DNA of 64,000 nucleotides from Bombyx mori (GCF_030269925.1 NC_085110.1:6138001-6202000), one strand, 5' to 3'. Shown: positions 35,464 through 48,268, counted from the stretch's first letter. Translations and numbers: made by a program. Notes: generated by a model not told the origin, from the sequence alone.

Positions 35464-35763
35464 CTAGCTGACCCGGCAGACTTCGTAGTGCCTCAATCGA
35501 TAAATAAAAGACCTAAACCTTTGTATAAAATAAACTTAAAACAAACAAAATGATCCGTCTGAAATCCGTCTGACGGGGGACACATCAAAGGAAAAACAAA
35601 ATTGTCATTTTTATTTAATTTCGACCATTTTCTACCTTTTAAATCTTCTCTAGACTTCCACAAATAATTCAAGACCAAAATTAGCCAAATCGGTCCAGCC
35701 GTTCTCGAGTTTTAGCGAGACTAACGAACAGCAATTCATTTTTATATATATACTTATAGAAGA
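35464..35763 (-). mobile_element. Helitron-like non-autonomous element, family F2
   Basis: Minus-strand TCTTCTATAAGTATATATA start, CGAGAACGGCTGGACCGATT block, and GCCGGGTCAGCTAG end; A precedes and T follows. Confidence 0.75.
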
Positions 35764-35924
35764 TTATCAGTTAGATTAGTTTTTGGTTTGACAAGCAAGC
35801 AGTTAATACAGGCATACGAACGGCCTCAAAATAATCTGTGGCTATTCGTGAGCGCTCGTGAACCCGCTTTCTATTGCATTTCATCGGCGTGAACGTTGCA
35901 AGGACTAAACGCACCGCATATATA

Positions 35925-36165
35925 TCAGACTATGCCGGTATTTGAATCCCGGCAGGCATATAACAATTTTTCTTAATAAATACGCACTTCTGTCGCTAAA
36001 TAGGCGTTTTTCAAACATGAGGCATTTTAAAATGTAATTGGCTTCGAAATCATCATCCCCATTAGGGGAGTGGGGACATTCGCGGTTTTCATGTCTATAG
36101 GCTACGGTGACCACTTAACACCAGATGACCCGTGAGCCTGGGCACCCATAAAAACAATAAAAAAT
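35925..36165 (+). repeat. SINE-like remnant with tRNA-type B box
   Basis: ATTTGAATCCCGGCAGGCAT near 35940 resembles the Bm1 head. The tail GTCTATAGGCTACGGTGACC, CACTTAACACCAGATG and AAAACAATAAAAAATAAA matches the Bm1 3' end. The middle is unlike Bm1, so it may be a diverged relative or a composite. Confidence 0.5.
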
Positions 36166-37639
36166 AAATACAACCAAGTTGAAAGGATTCCATAGGCGTT
36201 GATTGATGAGTTAGTGTTCCCAGGATCTAGCTGCTATCCATGTTGATGTGCGTTTATTAATTACAGCTATTGCTGTACCATTTAATTTATAAACATTAAA
36301 CGGATTATATAGACAAAAAAAAACTAGTAGAATCTTCAAGGTTGCGAATTCTATCGATAGACATTTGCATATATCGATTTTATATATGCACTTGTGGGAT
36401 TTTGTGCCTATGAAATGTACACATTGAGCTTATGTGACTCGCTTATTCGTAATACTGGGTTAATAACGTTTCTAAATACAACAAGCTTTATGTCTTAAAT
36501 ACTATGATAATATGTAGTTTCCTGTAGCCTGTCCCCAATGTGTGTTTAGTCAATTATACAATTGCAGTAGTATTTGTATCTGTGTGTACAGTGATTGCAG
36601 TTAATATATAACTTAAAATAAAACAGACAGTGGTTTTGTCAACCCTTATTTTTGGTTAATATAATTATTTTGCAAGACATTTAAACTGTTTTTGTATTCT
36701 AATCAACGTGAGGTATGTAATATGTTAATTTATAATAATAATGATCTGTTAATTGAGTGACTAAAATAGATAAAAGTCGTAGACTGGCAGGCGTGCTCAA
36801 CTTTACAATTTTATTATTACATTTTAACATTCCATTCACTTTAAAACATTCTTATAACGTTGAAGCCCTAATTGCATTGGAATAAAGGGCATCTCACATC
36901 AAACTGTAACGTATTATTGCTTCGTAGTAGAAATAGACAATAATAAAGCTTAATACCATTTAGACTTTTTTTTAAATGAGGAAGTAGAGTCTTAATATAA
37001 CTATTTTCTAGGTTCGATGAGATAGAATAAGAGATAAGGTTAAGGATGATGAGAAAGCAGTAGCACATTCTATCAGTTGATTAGGGGTCGCACTCACATA
37101 TTTTTAGCATTCTACTGTTAGTAATAATATCAGAATTAAGGATTTACATACAGGAAGAAATCGCGATTCATTCACACTGTTTTATGTCATTTTGTATTTA
37201 TATATCCTAAATAGAATCAAAAAAGAGTCCTACTTATCTAAGTATTAATTGTTATGTGATGACGAAAAATCAATGATTGTAAGATCTCGAAATTTACATT
37301 CAAAACGTTTACAAAAATACTCATGCCAAAACTTATTGGGTCACGATATAAAGTGTGAATGCTCACATTTCTACATTCTCTATTATTATAATAAATACTA
37401 ATAAAAATCTATTTTAATATGTATAGATGAATTAAGCTAATCGTGTTTGCTGGCATAAAATAAAACGATGATCTGAGAATAAGTAGTTATTGTTCAACAA
37501 CATCGAATGCGCTTCGTCAGTTTGATGCAAAGACAATCGCTGTGTGAAGACGTTGCCTTATCTACAGCTTTATCTCGGGAACGTGACCCGGCTATCTCGT
37601 GGTGCGCCGCCCGCCCATCTCACTTAATATATTTATTTA
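36166..37639. other. No gene recognised
   Basis: AT-rich. A possible Bm1 scrap at 36885-36942 (AAACTGTAACGTATTATTGC) is too decayed to be sure. Confidence 0.45.
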
Positions 37640-37735
37640 TTTATTGATAACTTCATATACAAGAAAGTATAAAGGCGGACTTAATGCCATAGGCATTCTC
37701 TAACAGTCTACCTTAGGAGAGTGCAGAGATGAATC
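37640..37735 (-). repeat. Non-LTR-like 3' end fragment
   Basis: ATTTATTTATTTATTG followed by AAAGGCGGACTTAATGCC and GGCATTCTCTAACAGTC. On the minus strand this is a 3' end with an AATAAATAAATAAAT tail. It is common in lepidopteran genomes as I recall it; I cannot name the family. Confidence 0.45.
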
Positions 37736-39334
37736 TTGGTAGGTGTAGTGTGAAGGTGATATTACTTATAAATATGTGTATATATACCTCTTCTCGAAGC
37801 CCCAACGCAAATAAATATTGTTTCGGGTGTATTTTACTGGATCAAACTATTAATTTAGGTGCGCCGGTCCATCATAATAATTGTTTATGGGCCGACCGGC
37901 TTTGGGACCACCTTGTCCGTGTTATTAAATGATCTCAAGATAAGCACTCGATACGTTTCACACGCATCGAGATCGGAGTGCGGATATAATTCGCTCCTTG
38001 CACGACTCGGCACCGCTCTGGTAGTTTTTGTACGCGATGGAATTCACAGACTCTTGCGCCGTTGTTTTTAATATATAGGTACATATTGATGCTTAAAAGG
38101 CAAACGGGACTAAGCGACAATGCGTGAACTTTACAGTAGACTAATTTAAAGTTGAAATTAATTTAAAATATACCTGAGAAATACCTGAAAAAATTCTTAT
38201 TTAACGAATCTAGCTGTAGGATTGCAATGATTTTAATAGATCTAAAAATATATTTTATTTTTTTGCGCATCGAATATGGTTATTGCCTATAATTTATGTA
38301 CAAAGCAGTTATTGCCGCTTAGTCACGTTTGCCTTTCAAGCGTCGATATTATTTACATCTGAATTGTGAATACATATTTTTATTTCTTCTGATTCGATTA
38401 ATTCAAATTAAGATTGCTTTTTGGGTTCTTTATTTGAACGTAATTAGTGCGTCATATGTTTTTGGTTTTAAGTTTATTAAAAGCAAGCAATAAACATAGC
38501 ATTTATTTTATAATATAAAGGCGAGTATGAGTCATTAATGGGTTTTTTCAGCATATTATCAGCACAAACACGCGAGAGGGCAAAAAGTGAATAAATATCA
38601 AACTTATACGATCATCAACTTCAATTTCTATCCATGTATGCATTGCTAGTGTAGTTGTATGATAAAATTATACATATATATATACATATGGAAATAATAT
38701 ATAAATACATACTTTTAATAAATAAAACTGCTTAAATTGACTATCAGCGCAATGTGAGTTCAATGACGCTTTAAAAATTTAACATCAATAACCTGTTTAA
38801 AAAAAAATTAAATTTAAAATTCCAATATAAATATATATAGAAATACTTAATAGTTTTTAGAGCTGCGTATGTTTAAATTAAATAATGTTACAAAGCTTCT
38901 AAAGAATCTATTATCATTCTATCAGTAAACACAAGTTTTTGCATTTACAGCAAAGGAGCTATCAATGTCGAAAGTTTTACGACTCCGTTGTGTTTGTTGC
39001 AACTGTGTTTCGGCTGTGAAGAGTTTTCAAAATGACGATGAGCTATTTTACTAGGCGAAATAGGCGAACAGGAATCGCGGCTTTAAATAAACCAATCGTT
39101 AGTGACACTGTCACCGGACATACCCAGAGGGGTCTGGCATGACGCGTGAGTCCGCGTGACACACCGGGGCCCACGATGTGCCGCCATCTTTAGGTGGGTC
39201 ACGTACTATATAATATATAGTATTTTTCGTTCCAATTCTATAAATATTTTACTATATTTGTGATTTTCTATCGGCAATTTATCAAACGTAAAACGTACGG
39301 ATTTTTAGTTAATCGCTTTAAAAGTGCGGCTTTT
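37736..39334. other. No gene recognised
   Basis: AT-rich overall, with GC-richer stretches at about 37860-38060 and 39100-39200 that match none of the families here. Three short overlapping frames at 37729-38120 have no recognisable motif. Confidence 0.4.
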
Positions 39335-39451
39335 GCGGTAGGCAGCGGCTTGGCTCTGCCCCCTGGCATTGCTGAGGTCCATGGGCGACGGTAACCATTC
39401 ACCATCAGGTGGGCCGTATGCTCGTCAGTCTACAAGGGCGATAAAAAAAAA
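39335..39451 (+). repeat. Jockey/CR1-like 3' tail
   Basis: GCGGTAGGCAGCGGCTTGGC through CATCAGGTGGGCCGTATGC to GGGCGATAAAAAAAAA. Only the terminal 117 bases of the family are present. Confidence 0.75.
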
Positions 39452-39558
39452 GTTTGGCTTGTGCACTTTGCTTTATATTCAATGTAACGTTGTCGCTATA
39501 TCCTAAATTACATTGTGAAATGTGAATTGTGAAAAACAAAGTACGTTCTTATTGAATA

Positions 39559-39806
39559 CTAGCTGTGCCCGCGACTTCATACACGTGGAATCTAACAAAA
39601 TAGAAATAGCCTAAGTTACTCCTTGTTATAACCAGTCGAAATCGGTCCAGCCGTTCTAGAGTTTAGCAAACAGACAGACAGACAGACAAAAATTATAGAA
39701 AATGTCATTTTGGTATAGGTGTCGCATGTACATTCATATTCCTGTATTAAAAAGTGGTTATTTTAATATTACAAACAGACACTTCAATTTTGTTTATATG
39801 TATAGA
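39559..39806 (-). mobile_element. Helitron-like element, family F5
   Basis: Minus-strand start TCTATACATATAAACAAAAT after A, and end GTCGCGGGCACAGCTAG before T. Its inner block CGGTCCAGCCGTTCTAGAG followed by a CAGA run is shared in type with F2. Single copy in this window. Confidence 0.6.
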
Positions 39807-40030
39807 TATAACGAATCGTCATGTGACGTCATAAACTCGGCGTAGCATATATCAATATAAAAAGAGACTGAAATTTAATGTTATAAATTTGTAGTAGGTA
39901 ATGTGTCGAAACGATCCATTACGGTCGCAATGGATATCAATAATGCTAGGAGCATAGTCGAGAAGACGCTGCTTACGACAGACGTTTTCAAAGCCCTTAA
40001 AGTAGATCGCGCAAAGAAGTCAGGAAACTT

Positions 40031-40284
40031 TTACTGGTGGTAGGACCTCTTGTGAGTCCGCACGAGTAGGTATCACCACCCCGCCTATTTCTGCCGTGAA
40101 GCAGTAATGCGTTTCGATTTGAAGGGTGGGGCAGCCGTTGTAGGTACTGTAAAAACTGAGACCTTAGAATTTATGCCTCAAGGTGGGTGGCGCATTTACG
40201 TTGTAGATATCTATTAGCTCCAGTAACCACTTAACACCAGGTGGGCTGTGAGCTCGTCCACCCATCTAAGCAATAAAAGAAAAG
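40031..40284 (+). repeat. Bm1-type SINE, truncated at TTACTGG
   Basis: Starts TTACTGGTGGTAGGACC, ends CTAAGCAATAAAAGAAAA. Well preserved apart from a small insertion near 40140. Confidence 0.88.
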
Positions 40285-40420
40285 ACATTAAAAATAGGCT
40301 TTTTTTTTAAGTCTTTTGTGCTTGACTAAAAATGATCTCTCGTAACATACGATTACTCTTGAAAGTGGATGGCATCCAATAGTCAAAGCCCCTCCATGGA
40401 ACATATGGTATAATATACTT

Positions 40421-40539
40421 GCGGTAGGCAGCGGATTGGCTCTGCCCCTGGCATTGCTGAAGTCCATGGGCGACGGTAACCACTCACCATCAGGTGGGCC
40501 GTATGCTCGTCTGTCTACAAGTGCAATAAAAAAAAAAAT
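40421..40539 (+). repeat. Jockey/CR1-like 3' tail
   Basis: Same terminal segment as 39335-39451, ending in a longer A run. Confidence 0.78.
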
Positions 40540-41023
40540 ATATATGGTATAAATCACACAAACTGCTTGTAGGCCCAGAGGCTCCAAGCGAGCAGTGAGA
40601 TTAGGATTATGAAAAATCGGAACGGCCCTATTCTGTATGCAATCGATCAATAGAATCTACTGTATGCTTTTTTGTATTCTTCCTAGATGTACTTAAAACA
40701 TGAAAACTACTTTTACGATATAATCTTGCGTTTATTATTTTCATTTAATTAAATACAACGTTTTGAATACATTAAAGGTTTCGTGGTCAAGGACGACTAA
40801 GGTGTTATTCGTCGACAACTGAATACTGTGCTAATTACCGTCTATTTTACTATAAACATTTTCTTTACATTGATGTGAGAGGAAACGCAAATGTCAATCA
40901 ACAACAGTTTAAAGCAGTATTAATAAAAATAGTTTTAATTTTGTCATGTCTACGACTCGTGAAAATCAAAGAAAATTACTTTGCTTCAAGTACATTGTTG
41001 ATTTTATGAGTTATTCCTCAGTG
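40540..41023. other. No gene or repeat recognised
   Basis: AT-rich sequence between two Jockey-type tails. Confidence 0.45.
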
Positions 41024-41380
41024 CTCTGAGGAATTGTTCGAGATGATACCGGCATCTCGTTTTTACCATCGCACCGCCCGCCACCGGAGTAGAGTTCATC
41101 CATACTACCTTGAGCCACTGCGGTCATCCACAGTGCATTTCCAGAGGTCTTGTTTGCTACGTACCATCCGGCTATGGATTGAGCTCCCTCCACGGTGTTT
41201 CCCAATCGCTATGACATGTCCTTCTTCAAAGGAGGCTTGTGGAGAGTATTAAGCGGTAGGCAGCGGCTTGGCTCTGCCCCTGGCATTGCTGAAGTCCATG
41301 GGCGACGGTAACCACTCACCATCAGGTATGGGCCGTATGCTCGTCTGTCTACAAGGGCAATAAAAAAAAAAACAAAAAAA
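41024..41380 (+). pseudogene. Jockey/CR1-like retrotransposon 3' end with ORF relic
   Basis: The plus frame gives EMIPASRFYHRTARHRSRV, HPYYLEPLRSSTVHFQRS and TIRLWIELPP, after which the reading frame shifts relative to the family (FPERYDMSFFKRG is expected) and ends at TAA near 41250. The nucleotide tail GGTAGGCAGCGGCTTGGCTC to CAATAAAAAAAAAA follows. It is a 5'-truncated dead copy, the longest of this family in the window. Confidence 0.75.
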
Positions 41381-42860
41381 GGTTTTCGAAGTATTTTCTA
41401 AATGTAATAAAACATGATAAGAGTAATAAAAAACAAAGAAATATTTGTTACGAATACACACGCAACAATTCAACTTAATATTTTGTTTAGCTAACATGCT
41501 CGAACTTCTTGAAAATACATTCATTTCGCCAATATTATGAACGTGTATTTCACAAAAAATAATATTTCAGTATCAAGTTCAACATATTGGCAAAATGTGT
41601 TACGTAACATCTCGATTAAATCCCAGCCGAATGTAGATCTATCTAGACTTGCTTCTTCTATGTCTGGACCGAATAAGTTTCTTCAAAATTTCATAAAATA
41701 AATGAGATATTGAGTCGGCGTTGGAAAAGGTGTATGTATTACGTCAGTCGAATACTGCTAATATTTGTAATCGCGTTTTATAATTCGACAGTTTCTTCCC
41801 TATCGCTATAAAGAGCATAGGTCAATTACTATTGGTATTACTTCAATGACCGTTGTTAATGTAGATGCAGTGTACTTAGTGTATTGTGTAAATAAAATTA
41901 TCATCGACTATGCAAACTCATTATCTAATGTACAATATGATTTTAGAAGAAATAGACCTTATATTTATGAACCGTTCTAAGAACTTATGAATCATTAAAA
42001 ATTTTTTTTTCTGGAATAATATAAATATCGTCGCCTTATCAAACTATAGATAAACTAATTTAATTTAGAAGCTCTTAAAATTAATAATGATTTAGTGAGC
42101 TTTGTAACTGTAAAGCGATTCCGTAAGCTTGATGTTTCTGATACAAAGTTTTACAATAAATAGCATTATCGATCCACACTTTATTCCTTTAAGTCGTCCC
42201 ATAGTTGGAATATAATAATTCATTTCTGTACATTTCTGTACATTTCATATTCATTTAATTGTGAGTTCGTCTTATTAATTTTCAGTTTGCATAGTGATGT
42301 CATCAGTGATAAAATTACACTGGCTTAAAACGACTAACAAAATAAGCTTCGAAAGAAAATAAATATACCACGAACTTAATATTAATACTATATGTTGAAT
42401 TTAAATAATACAGAAATTGTAAAATTGTTCGTAAAATATGATGTTATGTTTTAAGTTATACAAAATAGAGTATACGCAATTTAAATCTTATATGTACCTA
42501 AATAGAAATTGTAAGTAAGCTCTAAATTTATATTCATATTCCAATTTTAATCCTAAATTGTATCTTTAGAAGCTCGTTTATTGTTTTAAATATTACATGG
42601 CCTTGTGATCTTGAATACTGATAAAATTCGATTTTTCAGTAGATTTAAAATTAACATAACCACTCGATAGACGTAACGAGTTATCACGTTTAACTATGAG
42701 GAAACGCAGGCTGCGTTATGTTTCTGTTCAAACAAACATATCCTCTTGTATCCTTCCTGGATAATGACATTACAATAAATATTTTTACATCATACGATCC
42801 ACCCCTGACGCTGCTATGCCCTTCCGTTTTATTTTTGAAATAAAATATTTATGTATCGTA
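41381..42860. other. No gene or repeat recognised
   Basis: AT-rich. A short tandem CATTTCTGTA x2 at about 42230-42250. Confidence 0.5.
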
Positions 42861-43118
42861 TTACTGGTGACAGGACCTCTTGTGAGTCCGCACGGGTAGG
42901 TACCTACCACCGCCCTGCCTATTTCTGCCGTGAAGGAGTAAAGCGTTTCAGTTTGAAGGATGGGGCAGCCGTTGTAACTATACTGAGTGACACCTTAGAA
43001 CTGATATCTCAAGGTGGGTAGCGGCATTTACGTTGTAGATGTCTATGGGCTCCGGTAACCACTTAACAACAGGTGGGCTGTGATCTCGTCCAACCATCTA
43101 TGCAATAAATAAATAAAA
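42861..43118 (+). repeat. Bm1-type SINE, truncated at TTACTGG
   Basis: TTACTGGTGACAGGACC start; tail GCAATAAATAAATAAAA. Confidence 0.87.
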
Positions 43119-43158
43119 GTGGAGACGCGAACGAAAAATTACTGATTTTTTAAAAATT

Positions 43159-43392
43159 ATGTTCTTTTCGTCCAATCTGCATGGGACCCCTTTTGTATTC
43201 TATTCGGGGAGATTAACGAGAATAAACAGCAGATTTTTTTCTGAAAATCCATTTCACAGCACCCGCATATTTGATGAGCGCGCTCGTCGTGAAATGTTAC
43301 CAAGCATGGCACTCATTCAAAGAACAGCACTAGTCACTAAAATCAATATTTTAGTTAAAAATATCCGAAATCGATTTCACGATTACTTGTAG
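43159..43392 (+). other. Unassigned 77-codon open frame
   Basis: ATG-initiated frame rich in Arg/Phe (for example FYSGRLTRINSRFFSENPF), immediately downstream of a Bm1. No motif recognised; in a window this size such a frame is expected by chance. Confidence 0.15.
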
Positions 43393-43788
43393 TTATCCAA
43401 TGTACTGTATAGACCAGCGGCAGCTAAGACAATAAATCTACATTTAATAATAGTTTGCATGTTCGTTGTCTATATAAAATTACTTAAATATAAACACTTA
43501 AAAATATTTACGAGTGCGTTGTTCGTCTATAAATTGCAAGATCCTAACTTCATTGGCCCATTATCATTATCAGTATCCGCTTTCGCTGTCACCTGTCATG
43601 GAGGTCCCGTTCACGGCATACAATGAACTCAATTTATTTATATGTAGTTTTTAGGTCGTCGGGTATAATTTTCCACATTCGTTTACAGTGTTGAAACTGT
43701 AGGGACTAAGCATGTAACTATACGCTAGAATTCTCTACAGCTTAGATAAAGAAATAACATTGAAATCACGTTAATCCATTTTTAACAA

Positions 43789-44174
43789 GTTGACTGCGGG
43801 ACTAATTTTGAAAGACTCAGCCAGAAGATGCATGTGACTAGGAGATGTATGGAAAAGGTAGTGCAAGATAGAGGGGGAAGAGGTCGATCAAAGAAGACAT
43901 GGTGGGCTGTGTGAATGACGATATGATAGAGAGAGGAGTGAGTGTTGAGATGACGGCTGATAGAAGAGAATGGAAGAGAAAAAATAGCTGTACCGAGCCC
44001 ACCGAGAAGAAGAACAATGCGTTTGATACCTGATAAGCCTCCCAAAGGACCCACCCACGCTCGTAGAAATCTGGACATAGTCGCCTCCTGCACCGAGCGA
44101 AAGAACACGGGTATGACTGCCGCATCAGAGGTCAGCTGCGCATGGGGCTTTTTTAATCTCATAACGCAGTCAAC
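43789..44174. repeat. Inverted-repeat-bounded segment containing an RTE relic
   Basis: GTTGACTGCG (43789-43798) recurs inverted at 44165-44174, 386 bp apart. Inside, 43800-44012 is an RTE-type tail (ATGACGATATGATAGAGAG; GAGATGACGGCTGATAG) with frameshifts, and 44020-44160 is unassigned. No target duplication is clear, so the flanking inverted 10-mers may be coincidental. Confidence 0.4.
43800..44012 (+). pseudogene. RTE-type C-terminal relic
   Basis: Nucleotide match to the 23735 copy through GTGAGTGTTGAGATGACGGC and AGAAGAGAATGGAAGAGAAA. The protein equivalent of WMECVDDDM is broken by a frameshift near 43900. Confidence 0.55.
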
Positions 44175-45205
44175 TATCAGTCAGTATCACTTAAGTACTT
44201 ACTAGCTGTTATTTCATCTTTCCTGGTTCTAGTTTACTTGACTATGATTCACGTAAATTACATTATGCCTAGTTTACACCAAAATAATATATATCAATTA
44301 AAATAATACATAAATATCTTTCACACAACCCTTAGCCGAAAATGAAAGGAAAAATAATAAACATCTCTAATAAAAACGAACTAAGTAATTCGTAACGTTT
44401 ATATATTTGCTTTACCATAATGTTCACTATGTCGACCAACCCTGAATGTAAAGGGTTTGAAGGAGCAAGAAGAAACAGAAAGTTCTTCGTTTAGAAATTG
44501 TAATTAGTAATAAATCCATAGAAATAAATAGTTGTTATAAAGTCATGACCGGTAGCAGAAAATGAAAGCCTTCGAAGCGATTTTTGGTGTATTTATTATT
44601 ACCATAAAATCAATTATAAAAAAAAGACTGGAAAGAGGAAGTTCGTTGCTTTAGTACTTATATATATTTCAAGTCAACTTGAGAAAATTGTCTACGAAAC
44701 CTTTTATCAGCCATTTGAAATTCAATTGAATCCTAGATGAAATTAACAAAGGCAGAATCAAGATCGAAAACCTTTTCATCAAAGAAACAGATAAAAGCAT
44801 AAAATTCGTAAAATTTGAAGATCACACTAAATTTCCTAAATTTAAGGTGGACAAAGGCATCCAACGACTTTCAACTGAAATACTTCATATCAGATTTCTA
44901 AAACCTTATATTGATCTATGCTGATATGCTTTTAATTGTTTTGCTAATTCTTGCTAAGCTTGTTGCTATTTTTATTTTATTTAAAGTACCGATATCTATA
45001 ACTTAAACATACATATGTATACGGAAACCTATTTTAAAAGTCATTAAAAATAAAAATGTTAAGCTATTTACAATAATATAATTCAACTTTGAAATTAAAC
45101 TACAATAAAGAAAATCAAATCACTGCATTGCTTTGATATTGACGTATAAAAATTTCATGTAGTTACCTCATGTAAGAAAACAGACCTTTTTAATACGCTT
45201 TTATT
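44175..45205. other. No gene recognised
   Basis: AT-rich. A 65-codon stop-free stretch without ATG ends at about 44926 (DEINKGRIKIENLFIKETDK in the middle); it has no known motif. Confidence 0.4.
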
Positions 45206-45330
45206 AGCTTCAGACGTATGTATGTTAGTATGTAACGGAATCTTTGAACATGATTTTGACCCCCTTCAAAACGTCGGATTAACTCGAAATCTGGTATACT
45301 TATTAAGGACCGATAACAAATCAATATTAA
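45206..45330 (+). repeat. Probable interspersed repeat of unknown class
   Basis: TATGTATGTTAGTATGTAAC, GGAATCTTTGAACATGATTT and TGACCCCCTTCAAAACGTCG recall a sequence common in moth genomes. Only one copy is in the window, so this rests on memory. Confidence 0.35.
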
Positions 45331-45569
45331 AAAAAAAAATTTACGATAAAATCGCTTTTTTACAACAAAATCATTTTTCTTACACTATTTTTTATTCAAA
45401 TTTATTAAAATTTAATTTCTGTTTTTTAGTTGGATTTTGTATAAAAGCGTATTTTGTTAGTTTTTTTAAACTATTATTATTTTTTAACGCGGGAGCATCA
45501 AAAAAACAGACCTGTCGAAGGTTTGAGTTTTTAACGCAAAATTCTGGTTGATTTTTTTATACGTTTCTT

Positions 45570-46440
45570 TAATTTAGTTTGATGTGATTCTTACCAGGAT
45601 GTACATGGTTATGATTATGATTGATGTATTGTTTAATTCTGTAAATTTGCCCTGAGTGTGTTTTTATGATTTTGAGCTGACAAGCTTTTTGAATGCGCAA
45701 TAAACGAAATAGCACGATCAAAGAAAACGATACATTAGGTTTGGATTTACGTTGACGGGCACACGGTCGATAACCAAGGCCGGCACTGTCACGGTCCGGC
45801 AGATCTGCGGATATCGCACAATCTCGAAAGAGACAGTATGCGTTCCGGTCGGGATGCAACTCTGGGTACTTTGAGGACGAGACACTGTCGAATATCTGTG
45901 GCCCTTGACCAGGAATAGCTGTATCTTGTATTTGGTGCCGTTAGAGCATGAAGGCTTTAAGTTCACCGCCTGCAAAGTGGTTCATCCAGTCATCACCTAC
46001 TAGGTGAACCATGACTAAGACATATTCGGTCATTACATTCACTGCAGAGAAAAGTGAGCCGACAAAGGACGACAAGTTTATGGTAGTGAAAAAAACACCG
46101 CAAATCACACACAGGACTCCTTGCTGCCGACGGATAGTTACGATTCCCTGACAGTGACGAGCCCCAGAAAGCGATGCTCAATTTGTAAGTCTATCATTTT
46201 GAATAAGTACGGTGGATTAAGTGAGAGAGATGTTACTTGTATCTTCCGTCGAACTGGAGACAAGAGGAGGAGGACTTACACTTACGCTCAACTCTAGCGC
46301 CTGTAGGAGGCAGTTTCTCTCGTTTTTGCAGTTTGAGGTGACCCAAGTGCTTGAAGCTGCATCATTAACTGACGCACTTAAATTCATATTAAAGAGCGAT
46401 CTGTTAGTAGTGAGAAGGCCGAATTTCTCACTTCAATGAA
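45570..46440. other. GC-richer stretch with coding-like but broken frames
   Basis: Balanced base composition over about 850 bp. A minus frame at 45718-45975 (85 codons, AVNLKPSCSNGTKYKIQLFL, then VKGHRYSTVSRPQSTQSC) and two plus frames at 46100-46290 (one containing SPRKRCSICKSIILNKYGG) look protein-like. I recognise no family. It may be a decayed transposon or a host pseudogene. Confidence 0.3.
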
Positions 46441-47264
46441 TATCTGACACGAACTGAGACTGGTATGCTCTCATGAAATCATTGTAAGAGGACTTATGAT
46501 GCCTAAGGTGTTTGGTAAGCATTAATCTATACAGGCTAGGGGTATAACAGATCGATAGGAAGTAGTTGTGATCCAGTGTAATCGTTTAATTGGTCCTTTA
46601 ACCATAACTTCAATATCCTGAGCAGGAGAATTGGACCCGGCTCAAAAAAAGGCCAGGAGCCAAGCCATAGGCAGTCTGTATTCGGGCAGCAGAATGCGCG
46701 CATTTCATACACACACACGTAATGTTCGTAAATTTTCTAAATGTGTATATATTTTTATTACATCACAGAAAACCTGATGCTTACAACCCGTATAAATAAA
46801 CATTATTCCAGTACGCTGATTCACTAAGCAGCCTTCAATTATTTTATTGATCTAGTTGTTAAGTGAAATCTTACTTTGGCCATTTCATGGTTAAAATAAT
46901 AGGCATTATTATTTAACGTCTTATTTACATGTTGTTCGCTATTTCAAACGGACAAAGCCATTTTAATGAGTTGTCTTGCATGCTTAACCTAGCAAATATA
47001 ATTGTAAACATCGTTATTAATGGATGGCTAAGTTGGGATGTTCAAGAACCCAGTAAAATTACATACCACATACTTTTTTAATTTGAGTGGTATTTGTGGT
47101 AAGATTTATTACTTCTTTCACAGGGATAAACTTATTAAACTTACGCATAATAATGTTTTGTAGGGTTTTCACGAGTCTCAATCTTTATATATATGTATTA
47201 TATTATTTATATTTTACGATATTCATATATTAATACCAATGTCGGCATAGATGTCTGTATTAGG
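46441..47264. other. No gene or repeat recognised
   Basis: AT-rich after about 46720. Confidence 0.45.
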
Positions 47265-47452
47265 GTGTATTCTGACCCGCACAAGTTGGTACGTACCACC
47301 AAATGGTCTTATACTTCCTTAAACAATCCAATACAGACCTCCACTTCATATCTCAAGGTGAGTTGTGGCGTTTGGTTTGTGATGTCTATGGGCTTCGGTA
47401 ATACTAGATCAGGCGTGAGTTCGTTCATCCAAATACGCAATAAATAAAAAAC
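47265..47452 (+). repeat. Decayed Bm1-type SINE
   Basis: Keeps GACCCGCACAAGTTGGTACG, ATATCTCAAGGTGAG, GATGTCTATGGGCTTCGG and CAATAAATAAAAAA in Bm1 order, with deletions. Confidence 0.6.
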
Positions 47453-48268
47453 CAAAAATTTTCATTGTGGTTTAATTGGCTCCTAAAAGGATTTCGTGCA
47501 TATTTTAGTGCTTTAAGAATTAGTTCAAGCCTGAAAAAAGTATATAGTACCTATATATAGCGATACAACGCGGTTCAATGTCGGAGTACGATTTGGATGA
47601 AAATTTTACGACCGACTTTTTCTGCTTGACGTCAATCCTATGGAATTATCTGTTGAATTAGTAAAGCAGGGTGGAAATCAGTGGGGGAGTAAGGAAAGTA
47701 TGAACGGAAGATGTAAGAGAAGTGCTCGATAATGCGTTAGTATACACTTATGTACATTTAAATTTTGATTAGCTGGACAGACCATTATCAAGTGAAGTCT
47801 GTTCTCTACTGAGCATTATTGATTAGGTATTTAAATCTGGAAAACTTATTTAGCTGACTTATGTTATTTAGTCAATCTCGTTCGTTTACCGGTTAAGAAA
47901 AGTACAGAATTCAAAGTTCAAAATACATTGGTTTGAAAATGCTTGGTAGTAGGTAATTGATAATCTGTTGGATTAAATCGCAAACATATATTCTTTTTTT
48001 TATTTTTTTTTATTGCTTATTCTAGGACAGTAATCAAGTTGTTAATTTTATTATAGTTCCAAACAACATTAAACCTCGTTATTCGAGCTATGAATTTGTT
48101 CTAGATTTTTAGATGCTACTTGAAAATAAATTTCACGGGCTATTTCAGGAAATGGAACAGTTTAACTGTATCATTTCCAGTGACACGAGATTTCTAATGA
48201 TGTCGATAAACCTAAACAAACGAACGCTCGATGCAGAAACTAAGTTATTGTTTAATTAGAGTGCAGAA
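47453..48268. other. No gene or repeat recognised
   Basis: AT-rich sequence with short frames only. Confidence 0.45.

Noticed and set aside
40288..40650. 120-codon minus frame
   Set aside because: Antisense to a Jockey/CR1-like 3' tail (RRAYGPPDGEWLPSPMDFSN recurs antisense to the 41.3-kb tail).
44726..44926. 65-codon Lys-rich stop-free stretch as a host exon
   Set aside because: No ATG, no convincing splice sites and no motif; such stretches are expected by chance in 64 kb.
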